Part shown: positions 1 through 5,286 of the stretch, piece after piece
Numbering within the stretch: the first letter of the stretch is position 1
How the letters are laid out: every line of letters starts with the position of its first letter
DNA from: Pseudomonadota bacterium
Lineage (GTDB): Bacteria > Pseudomonadota > Alphaproteobacteria > Sphingomonadales > Sphingomonadaceae
Assembly: GCA_023426225.1 (NCBI GenBank)
Contig: JAFABD010000181.1
Location: 1-5,758, forward strand
Length of the DNA stretch: 5,758 nt
Direction of reading: 5' to 3'
Notes under the pieces: model-generated
What the model was told of the DNA's origin: nothing
What the model saw: only the letters and a program-made list of their open reading frames with translations
The model's database searches: none
Position numbers and translations under genes: made by a program

Positions 1-470
1 CCCCCGCGCCGCGTGCGGCCGAGCCGGCGCCGCGCCCGTCGGCGCCGCCCCCCGCCCCGCCGGTCCATGCCGCGGACGAGCCCGAGGACGATGATTCGGA
101 CGACACGGCGGCGCCTGCCCCGGTGCGCGATGCGCCGGTGCTGCGCTCGATCGGTCCCGGCGGCTTCCTGCGCCAGAACCCGGGCGAGCAGAGCGCGCCG
201 ATTCCCCCCGCCCCGCCGCGCCGGCTGGTGCCGGCCAAGCCGAGCGAGGCGATCGCGGGCAAGACGACGCTGCTCGACCTCAACGACAAGATCTGCAAAT
301 GGCCGCTGGGCCATCCGGGCGAGCCCGATTTCCACTTCTGCGGCGAAAAGGTGAACCCCGGCTTCCCCTATTGCGTCGAGCATTGCGGCCACGCCTATCA
401 GGCGCAGTTGCCGCGGCGCGACCGGCGCCCGGCACCGCCGATCCCGTTCGGCGGCAACCGCGGCCGCTGA
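1..470 (+). CDS. gcrA: GcrA family cell cycle regulator, C-terminal part (5' end cut by window edge)
   Basis: The reading frame is open from base 3 and gives 155 residues before TGA at 468-470; the start lies outside the window. GcrA is an alphaproteobacterial transcription factor that binds sigma-70 RNA polymerase and activates cell-cycle promoters, many carrying CcrM-methylated GANTC sites. The N-terminal helix-turn-helix is missing here. Visible residues 1-80 are an Ala/Pro-rich, probably disordered linker with an acidic patch (visible residues 26-34). Residues 88-135 form the conserved C-terminal sigma-interacting module, recognised by TLLDLNDKICKWPLGHPGEP, then FHFCG and YCVEHCGHAYQ. Four cysteines (visible residues 98, 113, 124, 128) and nearby histidines could bind a metal, which is inference. 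The basic, Pro-rich tail ends in GGNRGR. A strong terminator follows 48 bases later, so the gene is transcribed separately from parE. Family assignment is firm. Confidence 0.93.
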   Translation, partial: PAPRAAEPAPRPSAPPPAPPVHAADEPEDDDSDDTAAPAPVRDAPVLRSIGPGGFLRQNPGEQSAPIPPAPPRRLVPAKPSEAIAGKTTLLDLNDKICKWPLGHPGEPDFHFCGEKVNPGFPYCVEHCGHAYQAQLPRRDRRPAPPIPFGGNRGR

Positions 471-477
471 GCCGCGG
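458..477 (+). repeat. GC-rich hairpin around the gcrA stop codon
   Basis: CCGCGGC (458-464) and GCCGCGG (471-477) are perfect inverted repeats of 7 bp with a 6-base loop that contains the TGA stop. No T tract follows, so this is unlikely to terminate transcription alone. It may protect the mRNA 3' end or may be chance in GC-rich DNA. Confidence 0.3.
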
Positions 478-518
478 CCGCCGACCAGGCGACCCGGGCC
501 ACCCAGGCCACCGGATCG

Positions 519-565
519 AAAAGGGGGATGCCCCGCCCATTGCCGGGCCGGGCGTTCCCCTTTTT
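519..565 (+). terminator. Rho-independent terminator after gcrA
   Basis: Two 20-base arms (519-538 and 545-564) pair almost fully: AAAAGGGG at the outer left pairs with CCCCTTTT at the outer right, and the GC-rich inner part has two G-U pairs and one C-C mismatch. The loop is 6 bases (539-544), and the right arm ends in TTTTT (561-565). The symmetric A and T flanks mean it could also stop transcription from the other strand. It separates gcrA from the parE control region. Confidence 0.88.
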
Positions 566-600
566 CATGCCCGGCGACGGGCCGCGATACGGCCGCCGGA

Positions 601-615
601 GTTCCTTATCTGTTC
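601..615 (+). promoter_or_regulatory. Candidate LexA (SOS) box GTTC-N7-GTTC
   Basis: The bases GTTCCTTATCTGTTC match exactly the direct-repeat operator known for alphaproteobacterial LexA (GTTC, seven bases, GTTC). The spacer is A+T-rich, as is usual for these boxes. The site lies downstream of the gcrA terminator and upstream of both the 674-811 ORF and parE, so it can only sensibly control plus-strand transcription toward parE. No good -10 follows; TGCTAGG at 636-642 is the best candidate. The match is observed; LexA binding is inferred. Confidence 0.55.
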
Positions 616-673
616 TTTCCCTGACGCCGCCGATCTGCTAGGCCGATCGGCACGGGCAATGGGGGAACGGACG

Positions 674-811
674 ATGGGGGCCAACGACGCCGCAGGCAGG
701 TGCCATGCCGCACGGCACCGCGCGCGCCCCGCATGCCCGCAACCGACGACCCGTCGCGCCGCGGGGACATCCCCCGCCTTGCGCGGCCGAAACCCCCGCT
801 CCTATAGCTGA
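674..811 (+). CDS. Doubtful 45-codon ORF or leader peptide between the SOS-like box and parE
   Basis: ATG at 674 follows GGGGGAACGG (661-670) with 3 bases between. Two other leaders in this window also use a G tract followed by A before the ATG. The ORF encodes 45 residues starting MGANDAAGRC and ends in TGA at 809-811, just before the parE ATG at 816. The product is arginine-rich (nine Arg), with two Cys and no hydrophobic segment. Its codons (AGG, CGA, ACA, several GCA) are unlike those of the neighbouring genes, which argues against real coding. It could be an SOS-induced small protein, a translated leader, or chance. I recognise no family. Confidence 0.2.
   Translation: MGANDAAGRCHAARHRARPACPQPTTRRAAGTSPALRGRNPRSYS
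779..808 (+). promoter_or_regulatory. Probable parE promoter (leaderless transcript)
   Basis: A -35-like TTGCGC (779-784) and a -10-like TATAGC (803-808) are separated by 18 bases. The -10 ends 7 bases before the parE ATG at 816, so transcription would start at or next to the ATG. No Shine-Dalgarno sequence precedes the ATG, which agrees with a leaderless mRNA. The hexamers are seen; promoter activity is inferred. Confidence 0.55.
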
Positions 812-815
812 TCCC

Positions 816-2798
816 ATGTCCGACGACCTGTTCGACGCCCAAGGCGCCACCCCCGGCAACACCTATGACGCCTCCTCGATCGAAGTGCTCGAGGGGCTGG
901 AGCCGGTGCGCCGCCGCCCCGGCATGTATATCGGCGGCACCGACGAGCGCGCGCTCCACCACCTTGCGGCCGAGGTGCTCGACAATGCGATGGACGAGGC
1001 GGTGGCGGGCCATGCCACGCGGATCGAGGTGTCGCTGGAGGCCGGCAACCGGCTGACGATCGTCGACAACGGCCGCGGCATCCCGGTCGACCCGCACCCG
1101 CGCTTTCCCGACAAGTCGGCGCTGGAAGTGATCCTGTCGACGCTCCATTCGGGCGGCAAGTTCAGCGGCAAGGCCTATGCGACCAGCGGCGGCCTGCACG
1201 GCGTCGGTGTGAGCGTCGTCAACGCGCTGTCGATCGATACCGTCGTCGAGGTCGCGCGCAACCGCGAGCTTTATCGCCAGCGGTTCAGCCAGGGGCGGAC
1301 GCTGGGGCCGCTGGAGCATGTCGGCGGCGCGCCCAACCGGCGCGGCACGTCGGTGTGCTTTACCCCCGATCCCGAGATTTTCGGGCCGGACATGCTGTTC
1401 AAGCCCAAGCGGCTCTACACGCTCGCCCGGTCGAAGGCGTTCCTGTTCGCGGGCGTCGAGATCCGCTGGCGCTGCGACCCGGCGCTGATCGCCGACGACA
1501 CGCCTGCCGAGGCGGTGTTCACCTTTCCCGGCGGGCTGGCCGATTATCTGAAGGACCAGATCGGCAAGCGCGAATGCGCGACCGCCGAGTTCTTTTCGGG
1601 CGCGCAGGATTTCCCCGACGGTCAGGGCCGCGCCGAATGGGCGGTAGCGTGGCCGCTGTGGAGCGACGGGTCGTACAGCTGGTTCTGCAACACGATCCCG
1701 ACCCCCGACGGCGGCACGCACGAGCAGGGGCTGCGCACCGCGCTGACGCGCGCACTGCGTGCCTTTGGCGAGCTGGTGGGCCAAAAAAAGGCCAAGGACC
1801 TGACCGCGGACGACGTCATCACCGGATGCGAGCTGATGCTTTCGGTGTTCATTCGCGACCCGCAGTTCCAGAGCCAGACCAAGGACCGGCTGACCTCGCC
1901 CGAGGCGTCGGGGCTGGTCGAAAAGGCCGTGCGCGACCATTTCGACCATTTCCTGACCGACAATATGGAGCGCGGCAAGGCGCTGCTCGGCTATGTCCTC
2001 GAGCGGATGGACGAGCGGCTGCGCCGCAAGCAGGAACGCGAGGTCAAGCGCAAGTCGGCGACGAGCGGCCGCAAGCTGCGCCTGCCGGGCAAGCTGACCG
2101 ATTGCGCGGCCGACAGCCCCGAGGGAACCGAGCTGTTCATCGTCGAGGGCGATTCGGCAGGCGGGTCGGCCAAGCAGGCGCGAGACCGCAAGACGCAGGC
2201 GATCCTGCCGATCCGCGGCAAGATCCTGAACGTCGCCAGCGCGACCTCGGCCAAGATCCTGGCGAACCAGGAAATCGCCGACCTGGTCCAGGCGCTGGGT
2301 TGCGGGACGCGCAAGGACTGTCTTCCCGACAATCTGCGATACGAACGCATCATCATCATGACCGACGCCGACGTCGACGGCGCGCATATCGCGACGCTGT
2401 TGATGACCTTCTTCTTCCAGGAGATGCCCGAACTGGTGCGGCGCGGGCACCTGCACCTTGCCCAGCCGCCGCTCTATCGGCTGACGGTGGGTTCGAAGAG
2501 CCTCTATGCGCGCGACGACGCGCACCGCGCCGAGATCGAGGCGACGGCGTTCAAGGGCAAGAAGGTCGAGGTCAGCCGGTTCAAGGGGCTGGGCGAGATG
2601 AACCCCCAGCAGCTCAAGGAAACGACGATGGACCCGCGCACGCGCAGCCTGCTGCGCGTCACGCTGCCGCAGGAATATGAGGAGCGCGCGGGCGTGAAGG
2701 ACCTGGTCGACCGGCTGATGGGCAACAACCCGGCGCATCGGTTCGCCTTCATCCAGGAAAATGCCGCGCGGCTGGACGATGAGGTGATCGACGCCTGA
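816..2798 (+). CDS. parE: DNA topoisomerase IV subunit B (ParE)
   Basis: This is the 660-residue ATPase subunit of topoisomerase IV, which with ParC decatenates daughter chromosomes in an ATP-dependent reaction. The N-terminal GHKL ATPase shows EVLDNAMDEA (catalytic Glu53, Mg-binding Asn57), DNGRGIP (Asp84), HSGGKF (111-116) and SGGLHGVGVSVVNALS (124-139). The transducer lysine lies in QTKDRL (Lys356). The Toprim domain has VEGDSAGGSAKQ (catalytic Glu444) and IMTDADVDG (Asp517, 519, 521), followed by RFKGLGEMNP (588-597). Length and the PIRGK sequence (465-469) favour ParE over GyrB, which is usually about 800 residues or longer in Gram-negatives. The Asp of EGDSAGG is intact, so no classic quinolone change is visible there. 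I chose ATG 816 because homology begins soon after it (SIEVLEGLEPVRRRPGMYIG); an in-frame ATG at 705 would add 37 low-complexity residues. An A7 run lies at 1783-1789. Confidence 0.96.
   Translation: MSDDLFDAQGATPGNTYDASSIEVLEGLEPVRRRPGMYIGGTDERALHHLAAEVLDNAMDEAVAGHATRIEVSLEAGNRLTIVDNGRGIPVDPHPRFPDKSALEVILSTLHSGGKFSGKAYATSGGLHGVGVSVVNALSIDTVVEVARNRELYRQRFSQGRTLGPLEHVGGAPNRRGTSVCFTPDPEIFGPDMLFKPKRLYTLARSKAFLFAGVEIRWRCDPALIADDTPAEAVFTFPGGLADYLKDQIGKRECATAEFFSGAQDFPDGQGRAEWAVAWPLWSDGSYSWFCNTIPTPDGGTHEQGLRTALTRALRAFGELVGQKKAKDLTADDVITGCELMLSVFIRDPQFQSQTKDRLTSPEASGLVEKAVRDHFDHFLTDNMERGKALLGYVLERMDERLRRKQEREVKRKSATSGRKLRLPGKLTDCAADSPEGTELFIVEGDSAGGSAKQARDRKTQAILPIRGKILNVASATSAKILANQEIADLVQALGCGTRKDCLPDNLRYERIIIMTDADVDGAHIATLLMTFFFQEMPELVRRGHLHLAQPPLYRLTVGSKSLYARDDAHRAEIEATAFKGKKVEVSRFKGLGEMNPQQLKETTMDPRTRSLLRVTLPQEYEERAGVKDLVDRLMGNNPAHRFAFIQENAARLDDEVIDA
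1784..1790 (+). other. Slippery heptamer A AAA AAG inside parE
   Basis: The parE codons CAA AAA AAG (1782-1790) form the heptamer A AAA AAG in exactly the phase used for programmed -1 frameshifting, as in E. coli dnaX. The run of seven A stands out in this GC-rich gene. AAG is otherwise the lysine codon I see in parE, so the AAA is unusual. GGTGGG (1775-1780) lies close upstream. The new frame would stay open for a long way, as often happens in GC-rich DNA, so no short defined product is predicted. Whether slippage occurs is unknown. Confidence 0.3.
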
Positions 2799-2800
2799 CC

Positions 2801-2827
2801 GCGCGCCGGCGCCGCGGGAGCGCGCCG
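2801..2827 (+). terminator. Weak GC-rich hairpin after parE
   Basis: CGGCGC (2807-2812) and GCGCCG (2822-2827) can form a 6-bp stem with a 9-base loop, and GCGCGC (2801-2806) can pair alternatively with 2820-2825. No T tract follows, so this is not a convincing intrinsic terminator. parE transcripts may read into the next gene or end by Rho. Confidence 0.2.
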
Positions 2828-2856
2828 TTGCCGGGGGTGCCTTAATGCATTAAAAC
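2828..2856 (+). promoter_or_regulatory. Possible promoter of the serine hydrolase gene
   Basis: TTGCCG (2828-2833) resembles a -35 element. ATTAAA (2850-2855) or TTAAAA (2851-2856) could serve as the -10, with a 16 or 17-base spacer. Transcription would start near 2862, leaving a leader of roughly 20 bases with a Shine-Dalgarno sequence. The -10 overlaps the palindrome at 2842-2853. Confidence 0.4.
2842..2853. promoter_or_regulatory. 12-bp perfect palindrome, candidate operator
   Basis: TTAATGCATTAA reads the same on both strands. It is ten-twelfths A+T in otherwise GC-rich DNA and sits 31 bases before the chosen start of the hydrolase, overlapping the probable -10. This geometry suits a dimeric repressor, but the regulator is unknown. 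An A+T-rich promoter with no regulator is the alternative. Confidence 0.4.
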
Positions 2857-2870
2857 GGCGCATCCGACTG

Positions 2871-2876
2871 AAAGGA
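2871..2876 (+). promoter_or_regulatory. Ribosome binding site deciding the hydrolase start
   Basis: AAAGGA (2871-2876) lies 8 bases before ATG 2885. The other in-frame ATG at 2876 overlaps this site and has no purine tract at a proper distance, so 2885 is the better start. It also puts Arg at residue 2, as expected for a signal peptide. Confidence 0.6.
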
Positions 2877-2884
2877 TGCCGGAA

Positions 2885-4246
2885 ATGCGCATCGTGCTGC
2901 CGTTGCTTGCCCTGGTTGCCGCCCTTCCCGCCGCCGCGCAGACCGAACCCGGCACCGCACCGCCGCACGCCGCGGCCAAGCCCGCCGCCACCCCGGGGCC
3001 GGTCGTCGCTTCGCCTGCCCTGACGGCGAAGGCGGCGGCACTGCCCGGGCTGATCAACGGCAGCGTCGCCTTTGAGGACTTCTTTACCCCGGCGGTCCGC
3101 GCACAACTGACCAAGGCGCAGTTCGACGCGGTGACCCGGCAGATCCTGGCCGATGCCGGTCCCGCAGCCACGGTGCGCGCGCTGACGGCGGTGACGGCGA
3201 ACAGCGGGACGGTGACGCTGGCGTTTCGCGACGCCGTCGGCACGTTCGACATCGCCGTCGATCCGGCCCCGCCGCACGCCGCGACGGGACTGTTGTTCCG
3301 CGGCCTCAACGCGAGCGAGGCCTCGCTCGACGCCGTCGCCCACGCGTTCAGGGCGCTGCCCGGCACGACGAGCCTGGGACTGGCGCGGCTGGGGGCGAAC
3401 GGCCCCGAATGGACGATCCGCCAGAATGTCGACCAGCCAATGGCGATCGGATCGGCGTTCAAGCTGGTGATCCTCGCCGAACTGGTACGCGCGACCAAGG
3501 CGGGCGAGCGCAAATGGGACGATGCGGTGACGCTCGACGGCACGCCGCTTCCGGGCGGCGCCTATGCGCAGAAAGCGGCGGGAACGCAGGTGACGCTGCG
3601 CGAGCTTGCCGGGCAGATGATCGCGGTGAGCGACAACAGCGCAACCGATATCCTGCTGAGAACGCTGGGCCGCGAGGAGGTGGAGGCGATGATGCCCGTG
3701 CTGGGGATCGCCGACCCGGCACGCAACCGGCCGTTCCTGTCGACGCTGGAGGCGTTCAAGCTGAAGGGTGTCGAGGGCGGCGCGCTCGGCCGGCGCTATC
3801 TGGCCGCCGACACGGCAGGGCGGCGCGCGCTGCTGGCGGGGGCGGTCGCCGCGACGCCGATCGCCGCGATCGACCCGATGCTGTTCCGCGACGGCAAGCC
3901 GGTGATGATCGACCGGATCGAATGGTATCTGAGCGCGAGCGATCTCGCGCACACGCTCGACTGGCTGCGCCGCGCGACCGAAGGCGCCGACGGCGCCGAC
4001 GCGCGAACGATCCTGTCGCGAAATCCGGGAATCGTCCGGCCGGTGGCCACGCAATGGGCCTATGTCGGGTACAAGGGCGGTTCGGAACCCGGGGTGATGA
4101 ACATGTCGCTGCTGCTCAAGGCGGCGAACGGCGATTGGTATGTGCTCGTCGGCAGCTGGAACGACGCCGCGCGCGACGTGCAGCAGGGGCGGATGGCGGC
4201 GCTGATCTCGCGCGCGGCCGAGCTTGCGGTGCCCGCGCCGCGCTGA
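2885..4246 (+). CDS. Exported serine hydrolase, beta-lactamase-like with ORF12/LpqF-type N-terminal domain
   Basis: This 453-residue protein begins with a signal peptide (MRIVLPLLALVAALPAAA, likely cleaved before Gln19) and an Ala/Pro-rich spacer, so it acts in the periplasm or cell envelope. Residues about 52-138 resemble the small N-terminal domain of clavulanate-cluster ORF12 and mycobacterial LpqF. Residues about 144-447 form a class A beta-lactamase-like fold with SAFK (nucleophile Ser190, Lys193) and SDN (249-251). The Ser-to-SDN distance of 59 is close to the 60 of class A numbering. The third motif is KGGS (Lys397), not KTG/KSG. The omega-loop Glu motif is absent; FLSTLEAFKLK (284-294) stands where deacylation residues are expected. 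About 44 extra residues separate SDN from KGG. I infer an esterase, peptidase or cell-wall-related hydrolase, not a resistance enzyme. Its 3' end faces the minus-strand genes with a 9-base gap. Confidence 0.85.
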   Translation: MRIVLPLLALVAALPAAAQTEPGTAPPHAAAKPAATPGPVVASPALTAKAAALPGLINGSVAFEDFFTPAVRAQLTKAQFDAVTRQILADAGPAATVRALTAVTANSGTVTLAFRDAVGTFDIAVDPAPPHAATGLLFRGLNASEASLDAVAHAFRALPGTTSLGLARLGANGPEWTIRQNVDQPMAIGSAFKLVILAELVRATKAGERKWDDAVTLDGTPLPGGAYAQKAAGTQVTLRELAGQMIAVSDNSATDILLRTLGREEVEAMMPVLGIADPARNRPFLSTLEAFKLKGVEGGALGRRYLAADTAGRRALLAGAVAATPIAAIDPMLFRDGKPVMIDRIEWYLSASDLAHTLDWLRRATEGADGADARTILSRNPGIVRPVATQWAYVGYKGGSEPGVMNMSLLLKAANGDWYVLVGSWNDAARDVQQGRMAALISRAAELAVPAPR

Positions 4247-4255
4247 CGCCGCAGG

Positions 4256-4555
4256 TCAGGCGGCAGCGAGCAGCCAGAGGTTGAAGGCGAGCGCCGGGGC
4301 GCCGAGCAGCGCGGCGACGATCACCAGCCGCCAGCGCGGGCGGAGGCACAGCGCGAGCAGGAGCAGGCCCCAGCAGGGGAGCAGCAGCAGCGCCAGCAGC
4401 AGCCCCGCCGAGAAGACGGCGACCGCGCCGGGCGAGACGCCGGCGTCGAACGCCATCACGCTCATCATGCTGCCCACCAGCGCCATCGGCGCGGCGGCGA
4501 CGGTGAGCACGAGCAGCAGCCCGGCGACGATACGGACCCTGGTCGGCGGCGCCAT
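4256..4555 (-). CDS. Small hydrophobic membrane protein (99 aa), unknown function
   Basis: The 99-residue product is almost entirely hydrophobic. Likely membrane helices lie at about residues 8-35, 44-70 (long enough for one helix or a tight pair) and 76-97. The basic N-terminus (MAPPTRVR) and the basic loop RPRWR (72-76) suggest that both face the cytoplasm. It ends with TGA (complement of 4256-4258), convergent with the hydrolase. The ATG at 4555 has no good Shine-Dalgarno sequence, but a promoter-like pair lies so close upstream that the mRNA may be leaderless. The 72-base gap from the preceding minus-strand gene also allows cotranscription. I recognise no family. Coding is supported by the membrane-protein pattern and by a tight fit to the neighbouring genes. 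Confidence 0.7.
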   Translation of the reverse strand: MAPPTRVRIVAGLLLVLTVAAAPMALVGSMMSVMAFDAGVSPGAVAVFSAGLLLALLLLPCWGLLLLALCLRPRWRLVIVAALLGAPALAFNLWLLAAA

Positions 4556-4563
4556 GCACGACT

Positions 4564-4591
4564 GCTATTCGATCGCGGCGTCGGCAAGCAA
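4564..4591 (-). promoter_or_regulatory. Possible promoter of the 99-aa membrane protein gene
   Basis: On the minus strand, TTGCTT (complement of 4586-4591) and AATAGC (complement of 4564-4569) are separated by 16 bases. The -10 ends 8 bases before the ATG at 4555, so a start at or beside the ATG is expected. This resembles the arrangement at parE. It is a weak consensus match and is inferred only. Confidence 0.35.
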
Positions 4592-4627
4592 CCCGTCATG
4601 GCACGGCGGGCACCGCGCGTCCCGCGA

Positions 4628-5176
4628 TCAGTGCCAGAGCGCCGAGGCCGGATAGAGCAGGATCAGCCAGACCAGGCAGCCGATCACGACCGGCCGCCCG
4701 CGCACGACGATGGCGAGCAGCGTCACCGGGAAGAACGACCAGGTGAGCAGCGCGGTGCGCAGGTCGAGCGGCGGGAGGCGGATCAGCGCGGCGGTCATCG
4801 CCATCAGCGCGACGTTGCACAGCAGCGCACCCACCAGCACCTTGCGACCGTTGCGGTCGAAATGGCGGTCGAGATCGCCCCAGGCTTCGGGATCGTCGGG
4901 AAAGACCAGCGAGGCCGAGACATAGTAGATGCCGGTGACGACGAAGCCGCCGAACAGCAACGGCCAGCTGAGCACGACGCGATCCTTCACCGCCCAGCCG
5001 TACATCCAGAAGGTGACGACGTCGCACGACACGAAGATGCCGAGCAGCGCGGTCGCCCAGCCGATACGGACCTTGTGGCTTGCCTTGAGCGCCTTTGACA
5101 GCCCGCCGAGCCCCTCGGCCAGCGCGAGCCCGAGCAACAGCCCGAACAGCGAGAAGCTGAATTCGAAACCGCCCAT
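4628..5176 (-). CDS. Uncharacterised six-helix membrane protein (182 aa)
   Basis: The start is the ATG at 5176 (MGGFEFSFSLFG), because AAGGGGGGA lies 7 bases before it and the membrane-protein pattern begins at once. The frame is open upstream to 5491, but that part is Arg/Ala-rich, overlaps the next gene and looks like out-of-frame translation. Hydrophobic segments are near residues 4-23, 39-61, 67-91, 113-134, 140-158 and 161-181. A polar loop at 93-112 carries PDDPEAWGDLDRHFDRNGRK. Charged residues Glu21 and Asp52 sit in or next to helices 1 and 2. The style resembles uncharacterised integral membrane proteins common in sphingomonads, but I can name no family or function. It lies 110 bases downstream of the 86-aa gene in the same direction. 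Confidence 0.78.
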   Translation of the reverse strand: MGGFEFSFSLFGLLLGLALAEGLGGLSKALKASHKVRIGWATALLGIFVSCDVVTFWMYGWAVKDRVVLSWPLLFGGFVVTGIYYVSASLVFPDDPEAWGDLDRHFDRNGRKVLVGALLCNVALMAMTAALIRLPPLDLRTALLTWSFFPVTLLAIVVRGRPVVIGCLVWLILLYPASALWH

Positions 5177-5183
5177 TTCCCCA

Positions 5184-5192
5184 TCCCCCCTT
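5184..5192 (-). promoter_or_regulatory. Ribosome binding site of the 182-aa membrane protein gene
   Basis: AAGGGGGGA on the minus strand is followed by 7 bases and ATG 5176. It decides the start within a much longer open frame. A second, out-of-frame ATG sits right after the purine tract. Confidence 0.6.
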
Positions 5193-5224
5193 GGCGCGCC
5201 CCGTTCTCGGCAGGGGTCGTCGCC

Positions 5225-5236
5225 GCACGATCGTGC
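5225..5236. repeat. 12-bp perfect palindrome upstream of the 182-aa gene
   Basis: GCACGATCGTGC is a perfect palindrome in the 110-base gap between the 86-aa and 182-aa genes, 49 bases before the latter's ATG. It could be an operator or a small hairpin, possibly related to the adjacent LysR gene, but no LysR box geometry (T-N11-A arms) was established. Confidence 0.3.
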
Positions 5237-5286
5237 CAGACAGTCGGCTGAAATGGCAGCAAGAATGTCGCGGGGCGCGGCGGCGC

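Larger units (their letters stand above)
471..815. other. gcrA-parE intergenic region (345 bases)
   Basis: This is the only stretch over 300 bases without a confident gene. From left to right it holds the gcrA terminator (519-565), a locally A+T-richer block with a LexA-like direct repeat (601-615), a weak -10-like TGCTAGG (636-642), a purine-rich GGGGGAACGG before an ATG at 674, and the inferred parE promoter (779-808). I saw no GANTC methylation site and no RNA gene here. Confidence 0.7.

Noticed and set aside
705..815. Upstream in-frame ATG that would extend ParE by 37 residues
   Set aside because: The extension is Pro/Arg-rich, ParE homology starts after Met 816, and the promoter elements lie inside this stretch.
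1355..2680. A 441-codon plus-strand frame inside parE
   Set aside because: It is an out-of-frame shadow of parE. It matters only as the frame that a -1 slip at 1784-1790 would enter.
606..2738. A 710-codon open frame on the minus strand across parE
   Set aside because: It is the antisense shadow of parE. GC-rich codon use keeps that frame open, the protein is Arg/Ala/Leu-rich with no recognisable domain, and parE on the other strand has complete motifs.
816..2798. GyrB instead of ParE
   Set aside because: At 660 residues it lacks the C-terminal insert usual in Gram-negative GyrB, and the local sequence around PIRGK and the C-terminus is ParE-like.
2504..4054. A 516-codon open frame on the minus strand across parE and the hydrolase
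   Set aside because: It is Arg/Gly-rich low-complexity translation opposite two genes with clear motifs, and it crosses the intergenic region without any family similarity.
2885..4246. A beta-lactam resistance gene
   Set aside because: SxxK and SDN are present, but the KTG motif is KGG and the omega-loop Glu is not recognisable. The N-terminal domain matches the ORF12/LpqF type, so resistance should not be claimed.
4248..4264. Hairpin between the convergent genes (GCCGC and GCGGC)
   Set aside because: A 5-bp stem without a T tract on either strand is too weak to call a terminator.
4571..4629. 8-bp inverted repeat GATCGCGG and CCGCGATC, 43 bases apart
   Set aside because: It is short and widely spaced in GC-rich DNA and gives no extended stem, so chance is likely.
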